From positions 930,001-994,000 of the forward strand of contig CANNCO010000001.1 in NCBI GenBank assembly GCA_947503175.1: DNA of 64,000 bases, given 5' to 3'. Below, piece by piece: positions 9,216 to 17,912 of the stretch (its first letter is position 1; each line of letters begins with the position of its first letter). The position numbers and the translations under genes are program-made. Below the pieces are notes generated by a model. That model saw only the letters and a list, made by a program, of their open reading frames with translations. It made no database searches and was not told the DNA's origin. The DNA is from an uncultured Paracoccaceae bacterium. Lineage in GTDB: Bacteria; Pseudomonadota; Alphaproteobacteria; Rhodobacterales; Rhodobacteraceae.

Positions 9216-9238
9216 GGCCCGGGCTGGTCGCCCGGGCC
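9216..9238. repeat. Second REP-like palindrome (GGCCCGGG arms)
   Basis: GGCCCGGG (9216-9223) and CCCGGGCC (9231-9238) form a perfect 8-bp stem with a 7-nt loop. It shares the CCCGGG core with the element at 8877 and lies just downstream of the DUF3800 stop codon. The two elements therefore bracket most of the gene-free stretch. Confidence 0.6.
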
Positions 9239-9267
9239 ATGACGGCAAATGCAGATACTAGTCCCAG

Positions 9268-10068
9268 CTATTTCGACCAGTATTTGTTCAATCGCGCTAT
9301 AGTTGCACTTGCGTTGGCTTGATAAGCTTGCACCTTGAGATTTTTTGGCCGAAGGCAGAACCCGCGGTCGTGCACTATCACTTCACCATTTTTTCCTGTT
9401 TCAAACCACATAAGTGGAGCCAGTGTCTTCCACAGGATAGCTCCTACTTTATCTTTGTCTGGTTCATTAATAACCCAGCGAAACGATCCAGTGATAATAT
9501 CTGTTATCGAACTCATATGAGACGCATTATTAGACGTCGGTGAGATCACCAGAATTTGCTTTAGTTTTCTTCTTGTTGCAGAAAAATCTAGTCCCAGTTG
9601 AAACACTTCTTTAAAGTATGAAAATTGATTGAATTCGTCCAAACGATCAAAAAAGGCGATGCCGCGTCCTTTTGTCTTTAAGAACAGATCAAACTGGGAA
9701 AGCAATGTATTGCAAGAAAACTGCAACATCTCACCCTTGGACTTACCTTTAGCGATAGCGTGTGGTGTGAGATATAAACAGACTTTACACCCGAATTGAG
9801 AAGCCGCTTCCATGGTCGCTTGTTTCGCAATGGTATGCTGTTCAAAAGAGACATGTTTCGGCTTGGTGGTAACAGAAAACTTGAAGTCGTCTCCATCGAG
9901 AAAGCCGCACTGGTCTCGTATCTGAACAATTCTGTCGTGCAGTAAGTTTGCGCTCGAAGACGGTATAAATACTGCTGCAGAAACGAAGAACTCTTTACTT
10001 CCGTCTTGATCTGCCTCGTCGGCGAACATGAGCCAGAGAAACTCTTCCTTTGTAGAAATAGTCGTCAA
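9268..10068 (-). CDS. DUF3800 domain-containing protein
   Basis: This 266-residue protein resembles DUF3800 proteins: an N-terminal acidic strand (WLMFADEADQDGS, about residues 12-24), an internal FFDRLDEFNQ segment (about 138) and a C-terminal HDRGF region. These features are reminiscent of an RNase H-like nuclease fold, and such genes often travel with defence or mobile DNA. It is clearly richer in A+T than its surroundings, a sign of transfer. I chose the TTG at 10068 because GGAGGAG lies 8 nt upstream and the start overlaps the parE stop by 4 nt. The first ATG, at 10029, would cut into the first strand. Function is unknown. Confidence 0.72.
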   Translation of the reverse strand: MTTISTKEEFLWLMFADEADQDGSKEFFVSAAVFIPSSSANLLHDRIVQIRDQCGFLDGDDFKFSVTTKPKHVSFEQHTIAKQATMEAASQFGCKVCLYLTPHAIAKGKSKGEMLQFSCNTLLSQFDLFLKTKGRGIAFFDRLDEFNQFSYFKEVFQLGLDFSATRRKLKQILVISPTSNNASHMSSITDIITGSFRWVINEPDKDKVGAILWKTLAPLMWFETGKNGEVIVHDRGFCLRPKNLKVQAYQANASATIARLNKYWSK

Positions 10069-12023
10069 ACATCCAACTCCTCCACAAACTGCGCGTTCTC
10101 CTGAATATACTGGAACCGCAATTCGGGTTTCTTGCCCATCAGCCGCTCCACCAGATCACCCGTCTCTCCCGGTTCGTCCTCGTCGATGGTGACGCGGATC
10201 AGTTTGCGGGTCTTGGGGTTCATGGTGGTGTCTTTCAGGTCCTTGGCATCCATCTCTCCCAGACCCTTGAAGCGCGAGACGTCGATCTTGCCTTTCCCAC
10301 CCAACCCCTTGTCCAGCCACGCGTCGCGCTCGGCCTCGTCGAGGCAATAGACGCGTTTCGCCCCTTGCGTCAGGCGGAAGAGGGGCGGGCAGGCGAGGTA
10401 CAAATGCCCTGCGTCGATCATCGGGCGCATCTGGGTGAAGAAGAAGGTCATCAGAAGGGACGCGATATGGGCGCCGTCCACATCGGCATCCGTCATGATG
10501 ATGACCTTGTCATAGCGCAGGTCATCGAGCGCAAAGCGGGTGCCGATGCCGGTACCGAGCGCGTCGCAGAGATCCTTGATCTCGGCATTGGAGGTCATCT
10601 TGTTGGACGCGGCCCCGAGGACGTTCAGGATCTTGCCCTTCAGCGGCAGCATGGCCTGGGTCACGCGGTCGCGCGCGGCCTTGCCGGAGCCCCCCGCACT
10701 GTCGCCCTCGACGATGAACAGCTCGGTCCCCTCGCGGGTCTGGCGGGAACAGTCGACCAGCTTGCCGGGCAGGCGCAGCTTCTTGGTGGCGGATTTGCGT
10801 TGGGTTTCCTTTTCCTGCTTGCGGCGGAGCCGCTCCTCGGCCCGCAGGACGAGGAAATCGAGGATCGCGCCTGCGGATTTGGTATCTGCCGCAAGCCAGG
10901 TATCGAAATGGTCGCGGATCGCGCCCTCGACCAGACGCGCGGCCTCGGTCGTGGCCAGCCGGTCCTTGGTCTGGCCCACGAATTCCGGTTCGCGGATGAA
11001 GCAGGAGACAAGCGCCGCACCGCCGGTCAGCAGGTCTTCGCGGGTAATCTGCGCCGCCTTGCGGTTGTTCGCAAGCTCTCCATAGGCGCGGATGCCCTTG
11101 AGGATCGCGGCCCAGAAGCCGGCCTCGTGGGTGCCGCCCTCGGGCGTGGGAACGGTGTTGCAATAGGACTGGATGAAGCCGTCGCGGGCGGGCGTCCAGT
11201 TGATCGCCCATTCGACGGAACCGGGGACGCTGAACTTGTCCTGAAACGAGACTTTGCCCGCGAAGGGGCGGTCGGCATAAGTGGTGGCGGTGCCCAGTGT
11301 TTCGTTCAGGTAATCGGAGAGGCCGCCGGGGAAATGGAAGGTCGCTTCCTGCGGGGTGTCGCCGTCGGGGATCGCGGATTTCCAGCGGATCTCGACGCCG
11401 GAGAAGAGGTAGGCCTTGGAGCGGGCCATCTTCAGAAGGCGGGCGGGTTTGAAGCGGTGTGATCCGAAGATCGTCTCGTCGGCGTGGAAGGTCACGGTGG
11501 TGCCGCGGCGGTTGGGGGTGGCGCCGAGGGATTTGACGGGGCCTTGCGGCAGGCCGCGGGAAAACTCCTGCGCGAACAGTTCGCGGCCCCGGGCGACTTC
11601 GACCCGGAGGTGATCGGAGAGCGCGTTGACGACCGAGACGCCGACGCCGTGGAGACCGCCCGAGGTCTCGTAGGCCTTGCCGGAGAACTTGCCGCCTGCG
11701 TGGAGGGTGCAGAGGATGACTTCGAGGGCGGATTTGTCAGGGAATTTCGGGTGGGGGTCGACGGGGATACCCCGGCCATTGTCGCGGATCGTGACGGAGT
11801 GGTCCTCGTGGAGCTCCACCTCGATCCGGGTGGCGTGGCCCGCGACAGCCTCGTCCATCGCGTTGTCGAGCACTTCGGCCACGAGGTGATGGAGCGCGCG
11901 TTCGTCGGTGCCGCCGATATACATGCCGGGGCGTTTGCGGACGGGTTCCAGCCCCTCCAGCACCTCGATCGAAGTTGCATCATAGATGTCACCGGCGGGT
12001 CCGGTCAGAAGATCGTCGGCCAT
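10065..12023 (-). CDS. parE: DNA topoisomerase IV subunit B
   Basis: This 652-residue type IIA topoisomerase ATPase subunit works with ParC to decatenate daughter chromosomes. The GHKL ATP-binding motifs are visible (EVLDNAMDEA near residue 50, DNGRGIP near 80, GGLHGVGVSVVNALS near 122). The TOPRIM domain carries EGDSAGGSGKAARDR (about 423) and the metal-binding DADVDGAHI (about 500). The C-terminus has the SRFKGLGEMDAKDLKDTTMNP stretch. Length and the absence of the GyrB-specific insert favour ParE over GyrB. The ATG at 12023 begins MADDLL. Confidence 0.93.
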   Translation of the reverse strand: MADDLLTGPAGDIYDATSIEVLEGLEPVRKRPGMYIGGTDERALHHLVAEVLDNAMDEAVAGHATRIEVELHEDHSVTIRDNGRGIPVDPHPKFPDKSALEVILCTLHAGGKFSGKAYETSGGLHGVGVSVVNALSDHLRVEVARGRELFAQEFSRGLPQGPVKSLGATPNRRGTTVTFHADETIFGSHRFKPARLLKMARSKAYLFSGVEIRWKSAIPDGDTPQEATFHFPGGLSDYLNETLGTATTYADRPFAGKVSFQDKFSVPGSVEWAINWTPARDGFIQSYCNTVPTPEGGTHEAGFWAAILKGIRAYGELANNRKAAQITREDLLTGGAALVSCFIREPEFVGQTKDRLATTEAARLVEGAIRDHFDTWLAADTKSAGAILDFLVLRAEERLRRKQEKETQRKSATKKLRLPGKLVDCSRQTREGTELFIVEGDSAGGSGKAARDRVTQAMLPLKGKILNVLGAASNKMTSNAEIKDLCDALGTGIGTRFALDDLRYDKVIIMTDADVDGAHIASLLMTFFFTQMRPMIDAGHLYLACPPLFRLTQGAKRVYCLDEAERDAWLDKGLGGKGKIDVSRFKGLGEMDAKDLKDTTMNPKTRKLIRVTIDEDEPGETGDLVERLMGKKPELRFQYIQENAQFVEELDV

Positions 12024-12222
12024 GTGCTGCTCTGTTTGTTATCGTCTTTGGCCCATTAGAACAGGAACGGGGTGCAAGGGGCAATCGCAAACGGCATTGT
12101 TTCCAAGCTGGAACATATACCGGCCGGGGCGTCGAAAGGGCTGGCGCATGACCGGTTTTGTGATACTGAACGGAGGAGGGCCGTGACTCGGCCGGCGTGT
12201 TTATTGGTAAGGGGCTGTAGAC

Positions 12223-12960
12223 GTGAAGATTTCTGGGATTTTAAGTACGGCAGTATTGGCGGCAGGGCTGAGCGCCGGTTCCGCGCAGGCGGCATCGATC
12301 GACGTTTCGAACTTCTCGGTGGCCGATTACAATACGATCATCAGCACATTCTCATCCGTCGTGTCCGAGGATTTCGAGGGTTTCTCGGAAGGAAACCAGG
12401 ATGACGGGTTTTCGACCGCGGTGGGTACATTCGCCACGGTCGGCGGCGTGGGGTCCGGCGGGACGGTGACCGGCGGGTCGTTTCCCGGCGTGAATGACGG
12501 CAGCAAGCTTGCGATCCGCGATGGCAACGTCTACGGGCGGCAGAGCACGACGGCGGCCTTGACCGGCAATGCCCAGAACGACAAGTTCCTCGACAGCAAC
12601 GATACCTACGGGATTTCCTGGCAGGCGTCGCTGGGCGGCAGCATGTTCGACCAGATCCTTTTGACCCTGACCGATGCCGCCGATGTGGGCGCAACGATCC
12701 GCATCATGGCGGGCAGCACCGACTATTCCATGTCGAACCTGTCCAACGGCAATACGCAGATCGTTCTGATCACCTTCGACCAAGCGGTCAGCGATGCGTC
12801 GATCCTGTTCGAGAACTTCGACAAGAACGGCTATCGGCGGAATGACGGCTTCTCGCTGGACGATATCGCGATCAGCGTCGTGCCGCTTCCCGCGTCGGTC
12901 CTGATGCTTCTGGCCGGTCTCGGTGGTCTTGGGGCGGTGCGGAAGTTCCGCAAAGCCTGA
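12223..12960 (+). CDS. VPLPA-CTERM sorting domain protein, secreted
   Basis: This 245-residue protein has an N-terminal signal (about residues 1-23, ending AQAA), a Gly/Ser/Thr-rich beta-type body, and a C-terminal VPLPASVLMLLAGLGGLGAV helix with a basic tail (RKFRKA). That tripartite tail is the VPLPA variant of the PEP-CTERM signal, processed by an exosortase and common in marine Rhodobacteraceae. It is therefore a predicted surface or exopolysaccharide-associated protein. The GTG at 12223 begins right at the signal peptide, with AAGGGG upstream. No exosortase or polysaccharide gene is adjacent. A strong terminator follows. The body has no recognisable enzyme motif. Confidence 0.83.
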   Translation: MKISGILSTAVLAAGLSAGSAQAASIDVSNFSVADYNTIISTFSSVVSEDFEGFSEGNQDDGFSTAVGTFATVGGVGSGGTVTGGSFPGVNDGSKLAIRDGNVYGRQSTTAALTGNAQNDKFLDSNDTYGISWQASLGGSMFDQILLTLTDAADVGATIRIMAGSTDYSMSNLSNGNTQIVLITFDQAVSDASILFENFDKNGYRRNDGFSLDDIAISVVPLPASVLMLLAGLGGLGAVRKFRKA

Positions 12961-12987
12961 TTCGCCCGAGCTATTGAAAAACAAACG

Positions 12988-13014
12988 AAAACCCGGTCAT
13001 TTGGCCGGGTTTTT
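12988..13014 (+). terminator. Intrinsic terminator after the CTERM gene
   Basis: AAAACCCGG (12988-12996) pairs with CCGGGTTTT (13005-13013) around an 8-nt loop, and the stem runs into a T-run. It lies 28 nt after the stop codon of the CTERM protein. The A-rich left arm makes it potentially bidirectional. Confidence 0.88.
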
Positions 13015-13118
13015 CGATTCCCCGCACGGTTTTCCGACCCATCGCAAAACTTGACACGCCTCAAAGCGCAAAAGGTTTTGGAGGGTTAGACTCTCGGTGA
13101 ACCGAGAGGAGAGAGACT

Positions 13119-14018
13119 TTGCCGGATACAGTTTTGGCGGATGCAACGGCATTTCCGTCCATAGAACCCGATAGAATCCGTCAGGCCTTCGAGACCGGCG
13201 AATATCCTTATAACACAAAGCTGTCGCGGCGGTCCTACGAGACGCGCAAGGCAAAGCTTCAGGCGGAGCTTCTGAAGCTTCAGCTTTGGGCGCAGGAGAC
13301 GGGCGAACGCTTTGTCTTTCTGTTCGAGGGCCGGGATGCCGCGGGCAAGGGCGGCACGATCAAACGATTCACCGAGCATCTGAACCCCCGCCAGGCCCGT
13401 GTCGTGGCACTGAACAAGCCGACTGACGGCGAGCGCGGTCAGTGGTTTTTTCAGCGCTATGTTCAGGAGCTGCCGACCTCTGGCGAAATGGTTTTCTATG
13501 ACCGGTCCTGGTACAATCGGGCCGGGGTCGAGCGGGTGATGAGCTTTTGCAGCCCGAACGAATATCTGGAGTTCATGCGGCAGGTGCCCGATCTGGAGCG
13601 GATGCTGGTGCGTGATGGTATCCGGCTGTTCAAGTTTTGGTTCTCGGTCTCGCGCGAAGAGCAACGGGCGCGCTTTGACAGCCGCGCCACGGACCCCTTG
13701 AAACAGTGGAAGCTATCCCCGATCGACAAGGCGAGCCTTGATAAATGGGATGACTATACTGAGGCGAAAGAGGCCATGTTCTTTTACACGGACACTGCCG
13801 ATGCGCCGTGGACGATCGTCAAGTCGAACGACAAGAAACGGGCTCGGCTGGAATGCATGGCGCATGTTCTGAATGCCGTGGATTATCCCGGGAAAGACCT
13901 CAGGATCGTCAAGACGCCTGATCCTCTGATTGTCGGACGGGCCGAGCATGTGGTTCACAGCGCCGATCATATTCTGGGAACCTCGCTTCATCCCGGTACG
14001 CGGAAGGTGACCACCTGA
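13119..14018 (+). CDS. ppk2: Polyphosphate kinase 2 family protein (first copy)
   Basis: This 299-residue PPK2-family enzyme transfers phosphate between polyphosphate and nucleotides. It has Walker [12 protein letters not shown] (about residues 69-79), the lid region with NPRQARVVALNKPTDGERGQ, Walker [12 protein letters not shown] (about 125-135) and the C-terminal [12 protein letters not shown] block. Length fits the class I single-domain group, which favours ADP or GDP phosphorylation, but class cannot be fixed by eye. The TTG at 13119 is supported by AGGAG 8-12 nt upstream, and no in-frame ATG exists before the conserved domain. A second copy lies at 59791. Confidence 0.92.
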   Translation: MPDTVLADATAFPSIEPDRIRQAFETGEYPYNTKLSRRSYETRKAKLQAELLKLQLWAQETGERFVFLFEGRDAAGKGGTIKRFTEHLNPRQARVVALNKPTDGERGQWFFQRYVQELPTSGEMVFYDRSWYNRAGVERVMSFCSPNEYLEFMRQVPDLERMLVRDGIRLFKFWFSVSREEQRARFDSRATDPLKQWKLSPIDKASLDKWDDYTEAKEAMFFYTDTADAPWTIVKSNDKKRARLECMAHVLNAVDYPGKDLRIVKTPDPLIVGRAEHVVHSADHILGTSLHPGTRKVTT

Positions 14019-14185
14019 GCGGGCGCATACCGCGCGCCTCCATGGCGGCCTGAACCGGGACAAGACACCGGTCGGTTTCGAAGACCGTCTGCCGTATGGC
14101 GGTCCTTGACAACGCTTGGTTGAATCGACCTTAGAGTGTCGTTCTGGTTCTTGCCGCGGCGGTTCGAGAGGCCTAAAGCGGGCCA

Positions 14186-15553
14186 ATGACCATCCGTTCC
14201 CAACCTCTGAGCGTCTCGGGGCATTCGCGTGCCCTGATGACGCTGGGCCTGCCTTTGGTGGGCAGTCATCTGGCGCAGTTTGCGATCGGGATGACCGACA
14301 CGCTGATGATCGGGTGGTACGATGTGACCGCACTTGCGGCGCTGACCGTCGCGACCTCGATCTATTTCGTGATCTTCATCGTGGGATCGGGCTTTGCCTG
14401 GGCCGTGATGCCCATGGTGGCCTCGGCCGCCGGAACCGACAACGACGTGCAGGTGCGCCGGGTCACGAGGATGGGATTGTGGCTGTCGATTCTGTTCGGC
14501 CTGTTCATGACACCGCTGATGCTGTTTTCGGAGCCGCTGTTTCTTGTCATGGGGCAGGATCCGGTCGTGGCCGAACTGGCGGCGCGGTATCTGGCCATCG
14601 CCGGGCTGGGGATGATCCCGGGCCTTCTGATCATGGTTCTGAAAAGCTATCTGTCGGCGCTGGAGCGGACCCGCGTCGTGCTGTGGGTGACGATCGGCAG
14701 CGCGGTGCTGAACGCGCTGGTCAACTATGCCCTGATCTTCGGCAACTGGGGCGCGCCCGAGATGGGCATCGCGGGCGCCGCGGTTGCATCGGCGTCGATC
14801 CAGATCGCCGGGATCGTCTTTCTGATCTTCTATGTCGGCTGGGCGACGCCGGAATACACGCTGTTCCGGAACTTTCACCGGCCCGATTCCGAGGCGTTTT
14901 CACGGGTCTTGCGGCTGGGGTGGCCGATCGGTCTGACCAACCTTGCCGAGGTCGGGCTTTTTGCCGCTTCGTCGATCATGATCGGCTGGATCGGGGCGCT
15001 CGAACTGGCGGCGCACGGTATCGCGCTTCAGATCGCATCGGCCATGTTCATGATCCATCTGGGGCTGAGTCAGGCGGTCACGGTGCGGGTCGGGCGGGCT
15101 TATGGCGCGGGCGACCAGCACGGTTTGCAGCGCGGTGCCGCCGTCGGGTTCGGCATATCCATGGCCGTTGCCCTGACAACGATCATTCTGTTTCTCACCG
15201 TGCCCGGGCCCTTGATCAGCCTGTTCCTGTCACCGGACGATCCGGCGCTGGAAGAGATCGTTCGGATCGGAACGATGCTTCTGGCCGCGGCAGCGGTATT
15301 TCAGCTTGTGGATGCCGCGCAGGTCATGGCGCTCGGCATGTTGCGGGGGATGCAGGACACGCGCTGGCCCATGGTGATCGCCGCGTTGAGCTATTGGGGC
15401 GTGGGCATACCTGCGAGCTATCTTCTGGGCTTCACGCTGGGTTGGGGGCCGGTGGGCGTCTGGGCGGGTCTGGCCGTCGGTCTGGCGCTGGCCGCGGTCT
15501 TTCTCAGCTGGCGGTTCTGGGTGCGGTCGAGCCAGTTGGAGGCGTTCGCCTGA
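14186..15553 (+). CDS. MATE family efflux transporter
   Basis: This 455-residue integral membrane protein has about 12 hydrophobic helices in two related halves, as in NorM-type MATE pumps. Family features include LGLPLVGSHLAQFAIGMTDTLMIGWYD near the N-terminus and a second-half repeat beginning LRLGWPIGLTNLAEVGLFAASSIMIG (about residue 245). MATE proteins export cationic drugs or metabolites using Na+ or H+ gradients. The ATG at 14186 has only a weak AAGCGGG sequence upstream. It stands alone, convergent with ptsP 7 nt away. Confidence 0.9.
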   Translation: MTIRSQPLSVSGHSRALMTLGLPLVGSHLAQFAIGMTDTLMIGWYDVTALAALTVATSIYFVIFIVGSGFAWAVMPMVASAAGTDNDVQVRRVTRMGLWLSILFGLFMTPLMLFSEPLFLVMGQDPVVAELAARYLAIAGLGMIPGLLIMVLKSYLSALERTRVVLWVTIGSAVLNALVNYALIFGNWGAPEMGIAGAAVASASIQIAGIVFLIFYVGWATPEYTLFRNFHRPDSEAFSRVLRLGWPIGLTNLAEVGLFAASSIMIGWIGALELAAHGIALQIASAMFMIHLGLSQAVTVRVGRAYGAGDQHGLQRGAAVGFGISMAVALTTIILFLTVPGPLISLFLSPDDPALEEIVRIGTMLLAAAAVFQLVDAAQVMALGMLRGMQDTRWPMVIAALSYWGVGIPASYLLGFTLGWGPVGVWAGLAVGLALAAVFLSWRFWVRSSQLEAFA

Positions 15554-15560
15554 CCGGGGC

Positions 15561-17804
15561 CTATTTCAACGTCCGCAGCCATTCCATCACGTGACCCCGC
15601 ACCGATTGCGCGCCCGAGACCCGGGCCTCGTCGATCACCTGTTTCGCATCGTCGAGGCTGACGCGGCGGATCAGGTGTTTGACGGGGCCGATGGAGGCCG
15701 GGCGCATGGAGAGCGACCGCAGGCCCATGGCGGCGAAACACAGGGCTTCGATCGGGCGGCCCGCATCCTCGCCGCAATAGGAGACACGGGTGCCCGTTTC
15801 GGCGCAGCGCGAGATGATGTGTTCGAGGAAGGTCAGGAAGGACACGTTCAGCACGTCGTAGCGGCGGCGGACGCGCTCGTTTTCCCGGTCGGCGGCAAAG
15901 AAGAACTGTTTGAGGTCGTTGCCGCCGATCGAGATGAAGTCTGTCATTTCAAAAAACTGCCGCGGCGCGAAGGCGAGGGACGGGGTTTCCAGCATTGCTC
16001 CGATTTCGAGATCTTCGGGCACCACATGGCCCAGACGGCGTTCGCGCTCGATCTCGTCAAGAAGATGGGTGCGGGCGGCGCGGTATTCGTCGAACTGCGC
16101 CACGAAGGGGAACATGATCGACAGCGGGCGGCCATTGGCGGCGCGGATCAGGGCCTGAAGCTGCATCCGCATGACGCCCGGCTTGTCGAGGCCCACACGG
16201 ATCGCGCGCCAGCCGAGGGCCGGGTTCGGCTCTTCCTCGCGCTTCATGTAGGGCAGGACCTTGTCCGATCCGATGTCGAGGGTGCGGAACACGACACGCT
16301 TGCCCTGGGCGGCATCCATGACGCGCGCATACAGCGCCGCGACCTCGCCCCGGCGCGGCACGCGCGAGCGGACAAGAAACTGAAGCTCGGTCCGGAAAAG
16401 ACCGACGCCTTCGGCGCCCGAGGGTTCGAGCGAGGGGAGATCGGCGATCAGCCCGGCATTCATCGTCAGTTCGATGGTCTTGCCGCATTTCGACGTTGCG
16501 GGCTTGTCGCGAAGCCCGGCATAGCGCGTCTGCGCCTCGGCCTGCATCGCGATCTTGTCGCGGAAGGCCGTGACCACGTTTTCCGCGGGGCGCAGATGCA
16601 CGTTGCCCTGATCGCCATCGATGATGATCGGGTCGCCGTTCAGCGCCTCGGTCGTGATTTTTTCGGCATGGATCACCAGCGGAATGGCCCACGCCCGCGC
16701 GACGATGGCCGCGTGACTGCCGACCGAGCCCTGTTCGAGCACGACACCCTTGAGCTTGCGCCCATAGTCCAAGAGTTCTCCCGGTCCGATGTTCCGGGCC
16801 ACGAGGATCGGGTTTTCCGGCATCTCGGCGCCGGTTTCCGATCCCTGACCCGTCAGAATACGCAGAAGGCGGTTCGAGAGATCGTCGAGATCGGACAGGC
16901 GTTCCCGCAGATAGGTGTCGCCCACTTCCTCCATCCGGGCGCGGGCGGCGGATTGTTCTTTCTCGACGGCGGCTTCGGCGGAAAGCCCGCGTGCGATGTC
17001 TTCCTGCATCCGCCGCATCCAGGACCGCGAGTTGGCAAACATCCGGTAGGCTTCGAGCACGTCGCGGTGATCCTTGTCGCCAAGATCGGCATCGGACAGC
17101 ATGTCGTTGACACTGATCCGAAGCTGATCGACGGCATCGGTCAGCCGCGTCGCCTCGGCATGGGGATCGTCGGCGATCGGATTGGTCACCACGACGCGCG
17201 GTTCGTGCAGCCAGACATGGCCCTGTGCCACGCCTTCCTGACCGACAGCACCCTTGAACATGGCCGCATGCTGATGCCGGGCGCCCATGGCGGCGTTGTC
17301 GGACAGGAACGCGCCCAGTTCGGTCATTTCGGCCAGAACCATGGCCACGACTTCGAGCGCGTAGATCTCGTCTTCGGAATAGGCGCGCCCGTTTTTGGAC
17401 TGCACCACGAGGACACCGAGTTTCTCGCCCAAGCGGCGGATCGGCACGCCGAGGAAGCTGGCATAGATCTCTTCGCCGGTCTCGGGCATGAAGCGGAAAC
17501 CCGGAGCGGACGGCGCGTCGGCGGTGTTGATCACGCGGCCGGTCTTTGCGACCCGGCCCACCAGACCTTCGCCCAGCCGCATCCGCGTGATGTGGACGGC
17601 TTCGGGGTTCAGACCCTCGGTCGCGCAAAGTTCGAGCGTTTCGGCATCGCGGAACAGGTAGATCGAGCAGACCTCGGTCTCCATCGACGAGGCGATGAGG
17701 CGCACGATGCTGTCGAGCCGGGCCTGACCCGCGCTAGTGCCCGCCATCGCCTCGCGGAGACGGCCCAGAAGCTTGCGGCTTTCGCTTTCGGTCTGTTCGG
17801 CCAT
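15561..17804 (-). CDS. ptsP: PEP-protein phosphotransferase of the nitrogen PTS (EI-Ntr)
   Basis: This 747-residue enzyme has an N-terminal GAF domain (about residues 15-155), then the phosphohistidine swivel domain with active-site His364 in GSVGSHAAIVARAW, and the C-terminal PEP-binding barrel (GLFRTELQFL, VVFRTLDIGSDKVLPY and ISIGGNDLKQFFFAADR elements). It phosphorylates NPr, which feeds the regulatory EIIA-Ntr that senses nitrogen and potassium status. I chose the ATG at 17804, since similarity begins MAEQTESES, over an upstream start eight codons earlier. It lies about 110 nt downstream of mnmA on the same strand. Confidence 0.94.
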   Translation of the reverse strand: MAEQTESESRKLLGRLREAMAGTSAGQARLDSIVRLIASSMETEVCSIYLFRDAETLELCATEGLNPEAVHITRMRLGEGLVGRVAKTGRVINTADAPSAPGFRFMPETGEEIYASFLGVPIRRLGEKLGVLVVQSKNGRAYSEDEIYALEVVAMVLAEMTELGAFLSDNAAMGARHQHAAMFKGAVGQEGVAQGHVWLHEPRVVVTNPIADDPHAEATRLTDAVDQLRISVNDMLSDADLGDKDHRDVLEAYRMFANSRSWMRRMQEDIARGLSAEAAVEKEQSAARARMEEVGDTYLRERLSDLDDLSNRLLRILTGQGSETGAEMPENPILVARNIGPGELLDYGRKLKGVVLEQGSVGSHAAIVARAWAIPLVIHAEKITTEALNGDPIIIDGDQGNVHLRPAENVVTAFRDKIAMQAEAQTRYAGLRDKPATSKCGKTIELTMNAGLIADLPSLEPSGAEGVGLFRTELQFLVRSRVPRRGEVAALYARVMDAAQGKRVVFRTLDIGSDKVLPYMKREEEPNPALGWRAIRVGLDKPGVMRMQLQALIRAANGRPLSIMFPFVAQFDEYRAARTHLLDEIERERRLGHVVPEDLEIGAMLETPSLAFAPRQFFEMTDFISIGGNDLKQFFFAADRENERVRRRYDVLNVSFLTFLEHIISRCAETGTRVSYCGEDAGRPIEALCFAAMGLRSLSMRPASIGPVKHLIRRVSLDDAKQVIDEARVSGAQSVRGHVMEWLRTLK

Positions 17805-17912
17805 GACTGCCGCCCCGTGCCTTCCCAAAGGCCGGTCATCCGACCGGGTTCACGGGGACCATAAGCCGAGGCCAAGAGAAAAGGGAATGCGAAAAACTTT
17901 GCCGGTTTCGGG

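Larger units (their letters stand above)
8785..9267. other. Gene-free GC-rich intergenic stretch
   Basis: No convincing reading frame is present here. Short open frames on both strands are rich in Arg, Gly and Pro and have no start context. The stretch carries an 11-bp-phased repeat at its left end, two perfect GC palindromes, and several minor self-complementary runs such as CGCGCTTCGCGCG around 9030. It ends where the DUF3800 gene stops. It looks like accumulated repetitive intergenic sequence or the residue of a decayed insert. Confidence 0.6.

Noticed and set aside
10365-11462. Long open frame opposite parE
   Set aside because: It is the antisense shadow of a clear parE gene, has Gly/Ala/Glu-rich composition, and has no family motif or start site.
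14116-15594. 492-codon frame on the same strand as the MATE gene
   Set aside because: It is a shifted frame of the transporter gene, rich in Gly, Arg and Asp. The MATE frame has the helices and motifs.
15591-17864. 757-codon open frame opposite ptsP
   Set aside because: It fully overlaps ptsP, whose motifs are intact. The antisense frame is His/Gly/Asp-rich, which reflects high-GC codon bias.
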